A stretch of DNA of 64,000 bases, from positions 9,659,079 through 9,723,078 of the forward strand of contig NC_031770.1 in NCBI RefSeq assembly GCF_001522545.3. Direction: 5' to 3'. Made by a program: the position numbers and the translations under genes. Below, piece by piece: positions 36,701 through 47,700 of the stretch (positions are counted from its first letter, which is position 1; every line of letters begins with the position of its first letter). Origin of the DNA: Parus major. Its lineage: Eukaryota > Chordata > Aves > Passeriformes > Paridae. The notes under the pieces were generated by a model that was given only the letters and a program-made list of their open reading frames with translations, was not told where the DNA came from and did no database searches.

Positions 36701-39700
36701 ATCACTTGCTTTGAAACTGCTTGTTTTGACTCACATGTAACCTCAGAAACAGGAGCTTTTCGCTCCTGTTTTTAACCTTTTTTTAACCTCAGAATCACCT
36801 TGCCTGAGGTGCTGCTTGGACCAGACTGTTTCCCATTACACTTTCCTGAAAGCATCCCACTAGAATCCCTCCTTTTGTAATGTTGGAGTGGCCGTGGCCG
36901 GACTCAAAGGGAGCAGTGCATGTAACAAAGCTAGCCTGGAAAGCTGACATAAAGAAAGCCAGAGCCCCTGATGACTCAGGTATTAATGTACTCCATCAGA
37001 ATTAAGTGTTGTCTGATCAAATGGGCTCACTCCAGATACAGAAGAAAGAGCTTTTAATTTTACGCTGCCTCTTTACTGGAGACTGAGAGAACCAAGAACT
37101 GTGTGAAATGCAGCCACATCTGCAGCATGTCTAAGGTGCTGAGGAATGACTTGGAGCCAGGAGGACCTCTGCTATCCTTGCAGACATGGAAGAATGCATG
37201 CCAGGGCATTCAGGAGCAACAAGAGAGACTTGGCATCCCAGTTTTATGGGTTGTCCTTATGTTCTGACAGTGTCTTGATGGAATCTATTAAGAAATTGTC
37301 CTAGAAAGAGCCATGTGAGGTGGTGGCCCTTGAGGTGAGCCAGTCATGTCTTCTCTACAAAGGTCTGATTGTCATCTGTTTGAATTTTGAGAGCCAGTAA
37401 CATTGCCCTATAAAACTGCCATCCCATTCTGTGTGTTCCTAAACTCCTGTCTTGAAGGGTTTCTCGTGGCACTGAGCACCACGCTCCACTTAAACAAGGC
37501 CTGGAAATATGTTCCCTGCTACTGGCATGAAATATTCAGTTTTAATATCCCTTCACATCACTTGAGATAAGAAGAGCAGAAACTCTCCATCTGTCTTCTC
37601 TGCACTGTTCATTATTTTACATATTTCTTTTATATCCCTTGCTTCCTCCAAGGAGAGCTTTTCCTCGAAGTTTGGTTGTTCCTATCATTGTTTAATGCTG
37701 CTCTTTTAGAGACAAGATTACCCACTACACTCAGGGTTCCTGGGGGACCTGCCCCTCTAATTACATTTAATCACTCTTTTCCCTCACATTCTCTATGGAT
37801 TGCAGTACCTTCTTCATTTTTTTACAAGCTGAGCAAAGGTTTTCTATGGAAAACTGAAAGCTAGTGGTACCAGGATCCTGTAAGCAAGGACCTTCTAAAA
37901 CACTATGACATCTCAAGAAAGGAGGCCAGGTGTTCCTAGAGATGACCCAGCTTTTACAATAGTTGGCTGGCACTGAACAGTAATAAGCATTTCCTTATTT
38001 TTTTAATGTCTCTTGTATCTGAGAAAACATTGAGCTACTTTGTTCCTTTTACTGTTTGTTTTCTACAGGACAAAACTCACTGTTTCCCATTTCTTTTCCA
38101 GGAAGACTCCACCAAAGACTCCTGAGCTGGCTTGAGTGTAGGAAAAAACCCTGTCATATTTCTGTTGTTTTGTAAGAATGCCAGTTTAACTCATACAGAT
38201 GAAAAAGCAGCAGTATAAAGATTTTCCTGGCTAAAGCTACTTGGGGTTGGAGTTTTTCCCTGAGAGAGTCTTTGTGGGACTATGTCCTGTGTGCCCAGGG
38301 TAAGGGTGTTTGTTGGGCTGAGTCACGCTGCCCTGCAGAGCTGACGTGGCCCCTGGCAATCAGAAGGAAGCGCAGATATCTGAAATGCTCCCATAAAAGC
38401 AGACTTTGTGGACATAAGCTGTACGTGAGGAGGTAGACTGACAACAGCTCAAGTGAACTATGGTTGGCTGACTCAGAATTTCCTCACCTCACCAGCTCTG
38501 CTGGTGAAGCGATGGCTGTAAACACCACAGTTCACAAGCCCAGCCATGCCACGTGCCTTCAGGAGCTTTGCTATGCTTTAAACCAGCCTTTCTTCTCAAA
38601 GTTTCCACAAGTCACCCACTGAGTCTCCTACAATTTGGAGGAGAGGAGGTTTCTCAGGCTGGACTGGTGTTGTCACTGCCACCACAGGGTTTAGCAGAAA
38701 GGTGACAGTCAGAAAAGCAAGCAGCAGGAGGCAACCCCATGGCTGTCATCCTTTCCTTCTGATCCACAAAGATGATGCAGCTCTAGTTTATTTTTCCCAA
38801 GAGGAACAGAGGGCTTTGCTGTTAATACAAAATGAAGCAGAACAGTAACAACATTTAGCTCAGAGATAATGCCAACGAAGCATAAGGTAGAAAATCAAAC
38901 AGTTTGTTACTTTCCCTGCATGAGCAGGTAACAAGACGCTTTTAATTGCAACTGGAAAACATTAAAGGTCATGGGAGGGTGCTTAAATGTCATTTTGAGG
39001 GTATGGCTTTCCCCTGCATCTCTGACACAATGAATCACTGGCTTTGAAAGTACCTCTCTGGTGCAAGAGAAACACAGACCAGAGCTTTTCAGCTAGATCA
39101 GGGCTCCCTGGACAAGTGTCAGCTGAGGGGTAAGCCAGCTCTATGTAAAGGTCACTTCATGCTAAGCAACTGATGCAAAATTTCTTCTTAAGGCTGTTTT
39201 GACAATTCACTGAGATGAACCCGGCAGGACAGCTCCGTGACTCAGTGAAGATGCTGCAAGAACGTTGTGAACCTCAGCAGCTGAGCACTGAGGTCAGTCC
39301 TGCACAGCCGGTCTTGGCTCTGGCTCTGTTTGCTGACCAGGACTGCACACATTTCAACAGTGAGTGGATCAACCCATGATTTATATAAGGGAGCCATGGA
39401 AAATTGTATCCATTCTGCAGGACTCACCTTCAGCCTCAGGCTGACCCACAGGGCTAGAGAGGGAAAAATTGGTTTACCACTAAGTCTGTAGGAAGGGCTT
39501 TCCCCTCAAAACCAGCATCTGTAGTTAATAATCACGTACAGCTGCTTCTCTTCTGGGGATTCCCTTTACTTTTGCCTTCCACTCTCTTTCCATTCCCTCC
39601 TATCTGTCTCTTTGCTAGTGGAAAGTGGTTATGTAGATACTCTCAGGTCCAATTTCAGAAGGTCAGACTACTGAAAGCAAACTGTGAAGTCCATTTGGGC

Positions 39701-40919
39701 AAATCCAAACTTTCCAACTCACTTGTGAGTAGCTGCAGGAGCCATGGAGACACCCCCAGCCAGCTGGCAGCAATGCTGAGGCAGGAATGCCATCCTCGAC
39801 CCACACAGCCGAGGACTTTTGTCTGAGTCAACAGCAAGTAACATAAAGCAGAACTCCTGGGGAGGACAGGGCTAACACCACCTCCCTCCTACAGCCTCTC
39901 CTATTTCCCTACCTTTATCCACATGACTTAATTCTGCAAACTCAGTCCTTCTGCAGTCTGGATCAATACAGAGCAATCAGTTTTACGCTATGTTTGTGAT
40001 CTCCTTGCTCACTTTATTGCTGCTGTGTCATGTTTTAGGGATTAGGAGACAGACAGACTCCATCTAATGAGATCCCCAAGGGGAAAAAAAACCCAGAAAA
40101 ACCCCAAGCCACCATGTTTTGCCCATGTGGAGTGTCTGAGCACAGCGGAGGCTGTAAGGCACAAAGAGATTTCTGCCAGGTAGGGGAAAATATGCTATGA
40201 AAATACTGTGAATGACATTTGCAAGTTGCTGGAGGGAAATCCCCACTGGCTTCCTAACAAGCATTTAATATTCAACATAGTTGTGGTTTTTGACTGCTTT
40301 TGCTGTTCTAGCTTCCAATGAAGTATGTTTGAGCTGTGCTAATATTAACGCCAGAAAGCCAAGGATGGAATTCTGAAGCATAAGAAGGTGCATCTTTATT
40401 TTCTAAAGCATGTCTATGAAAGGTATAATGGATGGCCACTGACTCTGAAGCCCACAGTTATGAAGTAACAGTAATATTAAACTAGTCTTTCTTTCTGGTA
40501 GTGTCACGTTTTCTGCTCTTTAAACTGTTCAGGTCAGACACGTCTCTCGAGGAAGTGACCAAGGAGTCCCTGATCCCGGTGATACTCATTTGGGATTTAT
40601 TGTCTGAGTTTGCAAAACAAGTTGTACCGAACAAACCTCTGCCAACCTTGACCACCAAGGAGCAGAACAACATCTTCAGCCCAGTCTGGGGCCAGCACCA
40701 GACACAAACACGAGTCAGTGAGCTGCAAGCCCAGGCGTGAACCTATGTAACCCATGGATTTCCACACCCGTGCGTTCATGCAGCCCATAGCCACATGCTT
40801 GTTAAATACAGCCAGAATCTGCTGTTAATCAAACAGAGCTTCCCTGTGTTTTGATCACTGGCACAGGACTACGACCGAGAATTAAAGCGTGTTTAAGGCA
40901 CGATCAGGCAGGAGGCTGC
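33736..40919. other. Intergenic, no gene recognised
   Basis: No convincing exon, RNA gene or intact repeat is seen. AP-1-type TGACTCA/TGAGTCA motifs occur at 36727, 36972, 38320, 38469 and 39238; two of them (38318-38326 and 38467-38476) are about 150 bp apart and carry the GC flank of MARE half-sites. A stretch at 40502-40740 has codon-like composition and is described among the findings. Approaching 40.9 kb the sequence grades into the VPS54 CpG island. Confidence 0.55.
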
Positions 40920-41082
40920 TACTACTTCAGTAGGACCTAACGCGCGCCTCTATTTCAGCAGCTTCTGTGGCCTGGCGGAGAATTACAGCCTAAAATATAA
41001 ATCCGAGTCAAAACGGCTGCGCAGCATCCGCGGGGGAGGTTCGGTGACGAGGGCTCCCACACGCCGGCCGCGGGCACTGCGG

Positions 41083-41412
41083 NNNNNNNNNNNNNNNNNN
41101 NNNNNNNNNNNNNNNNNNNNNNNNNNNNNNNNNNNNNNNNNNNNNNNNNNNNNNNNNNNNNNNNNNNNNNNNNNNNNNNNNNNNNNNNNNNNNNNNNNNN
41201 NNNNNNNNNNNNNNNNNNNNNNNNNNNNNNNNNNNNNNNNNNNNNNNNNNNNNNNNNNNNNNNNNNNNNNNNNNNNNNNNNNNNNNNNNNNNNNNNNNNN
41301 NNNNNNNNNNNNNNNNNNNNNNNNNNNNNNNNNNNNNNNNNNNNNNNNNNNNNNNNNNNNNNNNNNNNNNNNNNNNNNNNNNNNNNNNNNNNNNNNNNNN
41401 NNNNNNNNNNNN
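41083..41412. other. Assembly gap (330 N)
   Basis: A run of 330 N in the centre of the CpG island. Both flanks are extremely GC-rich and the right flank carries a G-quadruplex motif, which is the usual cause of dropout. The true length may differ from 330. Any reading frame spanning the N run is meaningless. Confidence 0.98.
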
Positions 41413-41648
41413 TTGTGTGGGCGGCCCGGGCGGCCTGGGCCGGGCGGCGGAGCGGAGGGACGCGAGGGGAGGTGGGCGGAAGGGGGGCCTGCCCGCGGCC
41501 CGGTTTCCCTCCTTCCCTGCAAATCCCCGGTCTGAATTTCCATGGTAACCCCGCGGTGGGCAGCGGGCGGTGCCCGCCGGGGGCGCGGGGAGGGCGCGGA
41601 GGTGTCGGCGTAAGGCCGGGCCTCCCTCATGCGGTCACTGTCCCGCAG

Positions 41649-41732
41649 GACCACGGCAGCATTCCCGACCATGCCACGGGGAGAGATATGACGACGGCCT
41701 CCGGGAGATACTCCTGGCGTGTTCTCCATAAG
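41649..41732 (+). other. VPS54: VPS54 5'UTR exon (probable; left limit uncertain)
   Basis: A good donor (cataag|gtatgg) ends this GC-rich stretch at 41732. A possible acceptor (tgtcccgcag) sits at 41648, so it may be a separate 84-nt exon. Alternatively, and more simply, it is the 3' end of a first exon that begins in or near the gap. It would splice to 49960, the exon holding the VPS54 ATG. It carries two upstream ATGs. No transcript evidence is available here. Confidence 0.5.
41671..41691 (+). promoter_or_regulatory. VPS54 upstream ORF 1 (6 codons)
   Basis: An ATG, five further codons and a TGA stop. The stop overlaps the ATG of the next upstream ORF in an ATGA arrangement at 41688-41691. 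It is real only if the exon above is transcribed. Confidence 0.4.
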
Positions 41733-44700
41733 GTATGGGCGGCTCGGGAGCTAACGTTTAGAGCAGGTATTTAGTGGTTTTCTCTGCCGCATGGCAGCCA
41801 GGATGGACTGGGATGTGGAGCGCTAAAGGGCTTGTTGGTTCCATAAGCCATATAGGAATGCGATGGTTCCTGGGTTTGTAGATGATCCTAAAATTGTGTG
41901 ATGGGCAGATTAATTTCTTGCATTTCTTTTTTCAAATACAGTATGTGGGTTTGAGAGAAGTACACATGTGGGATTGTAAAATACCAACCTTCTGTAATCC
42001 CATCAGAAACTTTTACCATCTGACTGCCCAGTTTGGGCCTTAGTATGTTGCCGAGTCCCTTTTTCTTCTCTGTTCGTCTTATATTTTCTAAATATTTAGG
42101 ATTTCTGCTGCAGGAAATAGAGTTATCACAATCCAGTATAAATAAGTATAAAACGTCTGTTTTAAAGTCTGTCAAAGTAATTACTGGGCTACAGATTTGC
42201 ATGTATTTGTTTCTTTTAGTTACTAGCATAGGCGGTATATTGACTTTACTGTCTTACCTGTACTGATGAAATCCTGAATGAGAAGTCCTATGGATTTGAG
42301 CAGCTGTTGCTGTGCAACCCGGCGAGAAATTGCTCTCTTACTGAAAAACCCAACCGCAGTATGTTAATTGTTGTAGTGACTGCAGTAATTGCTGTTGTGA
42401 CCAAAAGTCAGTGTGACTCTTTGGTAAACTGTAGTGCAGACAAAAGGTCTTGAGATCCTTTGGGTATTAGGTTGGTGTAGGAGAACAGTGCGTAAAATGG
42501 ACTGACAGGAGATCCACCGCTGTTCATGCAAAAGTTACTGGGCAGCCTCCCCAGTGAGGCCAGAAGGTTGCACAAGAGGCATCTCTACCTCTCCCATCGC
42601 ATTTGCCAGTAACAGGATCTGTCCCAAGTGTCCCTCTGTCTTCAGCACCATCTTTCTCTGTGGTGGGAGTCTGGCATGTGTGCAGGAATCTTGCCTTGTT
42701 GGCAAGCACAAACTTCATGGGAGGAGAAGGAGATGCGCGTTTCCAGTGTTGAAGGAAGATATTGTTTGCCTGGAAAATGTCAGGAATTGCTAGAAATGAG
42801 TGGAGAAAGCAGACTGCAGGCTTCTCTTGGGCAGTTTGAGCAGGAAGAGGTTGGGAAATGGAATCGTGATCATGTAGGTATTGTTTCTTCTTTTGGGGCA
42901 GCAACTCTGTGAAGAGGCCACTTCTGCTTTCCTTCTACAGAGTTTGGGGAAAATGAGGAGCTGTGAGTCTGAAGAAGAGAGAAGGCCCATGAGCATCATA
43001 TCATCCTTCCTGTTGAGAGGCTCACAGTTTTATTGTGGTTTCCTTTCTCCTTTTTTTTCTATATACTTTGTTTATTCCTTGTCTTGTTTTATGAATGGAG
43101 CAGAAAGAGTGAGCAGGTGAGCATGAGTGTGGATATTGGACATAGATATTTCTGCAGCTTCATATGAGTAAGTCCAAGACATATTTACCAGGAGATCTAG
43201 GATTTGTCTTCCTATTTTTAGCTTTCTGCACCCACCTCACCTAGGTGCTAGATTTAAGAAAAGACACCTGAATATTCTCTGCAGAAGATAAAGAATTGTT
43301 AATGTGTTTCCCTCGTACTCAAAACTGACAGGTCCATGTACTGATCAGATGTTCCGAAGAAGTACTCACACCTAGTAGCTTAAATATCTTTCTCTATCAA
43401 TCTGGTTCTTAAATTGAAAAAAAAAGGGTCCATTTTGGATGTGTGTGGGTGTGTGTTAGGGCTAGAATATTAGAATTGGAGTAGCATATCTGACACCTTG
43501 CAACATGTTAGAGAGTTTCCATCATTTTTATAGAGTCGCTGTAAGCAGCAGTATAAGATCTTCCTTTTGTTTTTTGGCATTCTAGGTGTAGCATGACCAT
43601 TCTGGGTTTTATGCCATGGAATTATTCATTCTTTTTGTCAACAGAAGCTGTTTGAGGGATGAAAAGGAAGTGATGTGAATAGAGGTGATCAGTTTTGTTT
43701 ATCTTCTGTTGGGCAGGTATTAATTTTAATACAAGGACTATCAACAGACATGGGTGGCACACTGTTGCTCACCAAGTTAAAGTTCAGGTGGTCTTGTTTG
43801 CAGAGTACCTGGCCTGTAGAGAGACAGTGGACTGGCATCCTCTGTCAGGACTTGATGTGAAGTGCACTGGGCCTGCTTTTTGATAGTCTCTGGTTGCAGC
43901 TTTATGCATGATGTCAAACTGAAATATTTTTATTTGGCTCCCTCATAGCCACTCGCATTTCAGGACTTGGGCAAGGCTTCAGAAGGACAAAATTCCCATG
44001 AAAATTCATAGTTTTAGGAGGTTATTTTCTGAAGAATAAGTGGAGCCTAGCCCTGCTGATGATGGCAAGTGGAAGGGCTGTGCAGGGAATCGTGCTGTTG
44101 ACGCAAATTGCCGTGAGCATCTGTCAGACTCCTTTTGTCACGTCAGGACCTCAGTGTTGGGATTTTTGCCGAGGCTGGTGCAGTTCTTCTGCCTTTTCTC
44201 CACATATCACTGCTCTGCAGTCTGCCTTTGACAGACTCATAGCAGGAATGCCTACTGGGGCTCCTTGGTCTTTGTTCAGCTGTGTGGACCTCTCTGGAGC
44301 TCTGTAAGATGCTCATATTTCACTGTTTTCCAAGGGGTTATGCACACTCTAATGCTGATGCTGGAAAAAAGAGCACAAAGAGACTTCTCTCATCTTGTAT
44401 GTGATAGTGTGGCAACTAACCACAAGGCCTTTTCTGATATATATTTTTACTGCTTTGATGATTGTTTCTGAATGATTCTGACACCTCTGGTGCAGAAGAA
44501 CTGGGTTCATAATGATCTAAATAGCTGTAGGTCATTATTCTGTTTCTCCAGCACAGAATCTGCCTTTTGATTTCAAATTAGTGTTCAGCACTGGGAGGTT
44601 GGGTTTCCAGATGAGAGGAGGTACATTTGCTACAGTGGGTACATCACAAGTGTTTTGTATAATTGTTTATTTGGTACCTGAATGAAAGTGAAATACTACT

Positions 44701-47700
44701 TTCCAGATAGTTTGTCTAAAAGGAGATAAATTGCTTTCCAGTTTTTGACAAAATGTTTACACTTGTGGATTATTTTAAGTAATAACACATTATTCAGTGA
44801 TAGGACATTTTGGAGTAATTCTTTTCAGAGGATCTTATTCTTCTGTTTAAAGAAGTGAAGCTCAGTTACAGCTTTTTACTTATTTTTTTTTTTTTTTTTT
44901 ATCTGCTGTTCATGTGGCTACAGCTGGGAAGGGCAAAAGAAACCAGTACAAAATATAATAATATGAAAGTCAGATGTTGTTTTATCCTGGCCTTCTAGGC
45001 TACCCATGGTGCTTTGCAGTTGGGATGCAGCTGTTCTGTTCTTTCTTTGGAGTCACTACCACTTTTTCTTGCCTGTTTCCCTGTTTGAGGAGAGTGTTTT
45101 GAGATGGCCTTGTGAAAGAGACAATTTAAGGGGGAGAGTGGTGGCATTACTCTTTGGGCTGTTCAAGTGCTCTTGCTTTTCCACAGTCCCCATTTTGCAG
45201 CTTGCTGGGAAAGTAGCACAGTCTGAGGAGTTACAGAGTCTGCTGGGGCATAACAGCATGTGTGGCTAAGCAGGGCTGATGGGAAATGCAGGTAACTCAT
45301 ACACTGCTTCCTTGTTGGGTTGATTTCATCCCAGCAAGGCTCACCTGGGTGGTTATCAGTCATGCTAACTTTGCAGAGAAGGTTCACCCTCAGTGTGAGA
45401 GTATAAGATTTGGGATACTGTTGGGGTGTGCAGAATGCACTCAAATACATTGTTTTTTTGTGAATACAAATGTGTTTATTAGGCTCTCAGAAAGGCCAGG
45501 CTCATATGGTCTCTTCTCTTAGTTGTGTGAAGAGGTTTCATGGAGTGTGCTCCAAATGTAGGTGGCTTGCCATGGGGACAAGTCACAGCTCTCCTTGTCA
45601 TTCCCCTGACAGGCATCATCTTTGTCCTCTGAAACCCCAGGGTGGAAGCAGGTGTTCAGAAAGGGTTTGGGTTAGCAGAACAGCTCCCGCAGCTTTAACC
45701 TCAGGCTCTGAAACTGCTTAAATGTTTCTGCTCCAAGCTAACCTTGGCTCCCCTGCTGCAGCAGAGATGCCTGTCTCAGGGCACCAGGATCAAGCATGGA
45801 AATTTCAGCCTGAGGAATTAGCTGGTTAAAAAAAAAAGTGAAAGCTTGTGCTAGTGCAGTCTGGCTCACATTGCCTTACAAGGGTGCAGTGGTGTACTTT
45901 ACTCGTACCATGGTTGCCCTGTTACAGGGTGAAATCCTGCTGATTTAGCAAAAAGACCTGTGTAATGATACATAGGGAGAGTTCAACTTTTGAGGACTGA
46001 GTAAATATATAAGGCCAATAACAACATGCCATTTATTAGCTGTTGAGGTCCTGGAAGGAGTCCCTTGTGCATTTTTATCTTAGTTATGTTTCAGGTATGC
46101 TTTTCTTTAAAAAGTGTCTTTGGTATTTATCATATCTTCTAGAAATGGTGCAATATCTTGCTTTAGCTTGACTTGTGGGTGGCTTCTGATAGTTTTCTAT
46201 TCCAAAGCATGTTGGGTATCTAGAAGAGTGCTTGAAATATTTTCATTTCATGTTGTTGCCAAAGCCATGACAAGCAGCAGGGACGTTAGCATGCCTTTTG
46301 TGTTCACAGAGAAACTTCTCCTGCTTTACCTTTGGGATGCAGAGCATACCCCTTGAAAAGTGCCTGCTGGTGTCCCAGTGTGGTTCCTTGTGGACAATGG
46401 GGAATACTTGAAGGAAAGCTTGCTCAGTGTTGCATGTTCACTTGGAACCCTGGGGGCTCTTTCCCCTGACCAGAGTGTCTTGTCTTAGGTGTCACTATTT
46501 TTGAAGCTAAAATAAAATTTAGAGAGCAGATTCTGTGGATGATACTGAAGAAGCAAAGTGTGTGAATAATTACACTCAGAACATGGGAAGGCAGTTTCTG
46601 AAGAACTTTTTGTACAAGTCCTGACACTTAGAAAAATAAACACGTTCTCCAGAGTTACAACCACCCTGAGCAATTACTTCTGAGTAATACACTTGGTTGT
46701 TGTGCTCTCTTCCAACAGCTGAAACCTTGGGTGTGAAACTCAAGAGTCACAGCGTAGTCATCTCAGAAATAACCTCATGTGATTAATGCGTTGCTAGCTC
46801 ACAGATCTGCTGTTTCGCTGACTGTGCAGTATCCAAATGTGTGGCTCTTACTCTTGTCACCACAGTATTTTGTTCCATGCTGTGTTGTACAGCTGTGTCA
46901 TATTGTACTTGCTGAGCACGTTGCTGAACAAGAATGTTTTTAAAGAGGAGGCTGTAAGTTGAAATGCAACTCTGTATGCTCAAACTATAGGAATACTGTG
47001 AATTCAGATCATCAAAGCTATTTTCATTGTTGCCATGGCTGATTTGGTTTAACTTCAGCAGTATAAAGTCATTACAGTGACAGTGTAATTTAATGTAATC
47101 TTTTTAAATGAGGAAATTAATACAGTGTGTACAAAATAGATGTAATATATTGAAGGCATGTTGCAAATAGAGCCATAATCCTGGGTTCCAGGTTCCATAA
47201 CTACTCTTACGTCTAACCTCAAAACGTTTTTTTAAATTGCATTAGTTTAATACACATTTCTAGACAAAATGTGAGTAAATTATGGTGATTACTGGAGAGA
47301 ACACAGTTGATCTAACCCATTTTAATTGTATATAATTTAAACACTGATGTGAGGAAGTTACACAGTTGCATATTCTTACTACAGCTATATGTTCTTTTAA
47401 GTAAGAGACTCAGGGGACTCACCATTTCATAATTCACTCTGCACAGTTAATGCAGTTAACTGCATTTACCTGCCTGTCATTCTGCACAGTTAGTGCAGTT
47501 AACTGCATTTACCTGCCTTTCACTTGCATGGGAAATTGAATGAGTTAAAATACTCTGCAGAAATTTTGTTCTGTATTAACACTGAGTTTCATTTTTTTGG
47601 TATGTTTAAATCAGGAAATTTGTATATCATTGTGTATTTTAAAATGTTAATTTGGGGGCTAGGTATAGATTCATTTGTCTATAAAATGTTTAGTAATGGA

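Larger units (their letters stand above)
40920..41740 (+). promoter_or_regulatory. VPS54: VPS54 CpG-island promoter
   Basis: CpG density rises sharply here, with cgcgcg, ccgcgggg and gccggccgcggg stretches before the gap and very GC-rich sequence after it. Visible motifs include an NRF1-like GCTGCGCAGC near 41015, GC boxes (gggcgg) after the gap, and an RFX-like CCATGGTAAC at 41537-41546. The position, just before a donor-bearing GC-rich exon and 8 kb before the VPS54 start codon, fits a housekeeping-type promoter. The exact transcription start is hidden, probably in the gap. Confidence 0.75.

Noticed and set aside
37560..37740. Possible very old CR1-like stretch (tttacatatttcttttatatccc followed by cttcctccaaggagag)
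   Set aside because: The resemblance to the old CR1/L3 family is vague and covers only a short span. Without a library search it cannot be supported.
40983..41729. Long frames spanning the VPS54 CpG island on both strands
   Set aside because: They run through 330 undetermined bases, so their length is an artefact of the gap.
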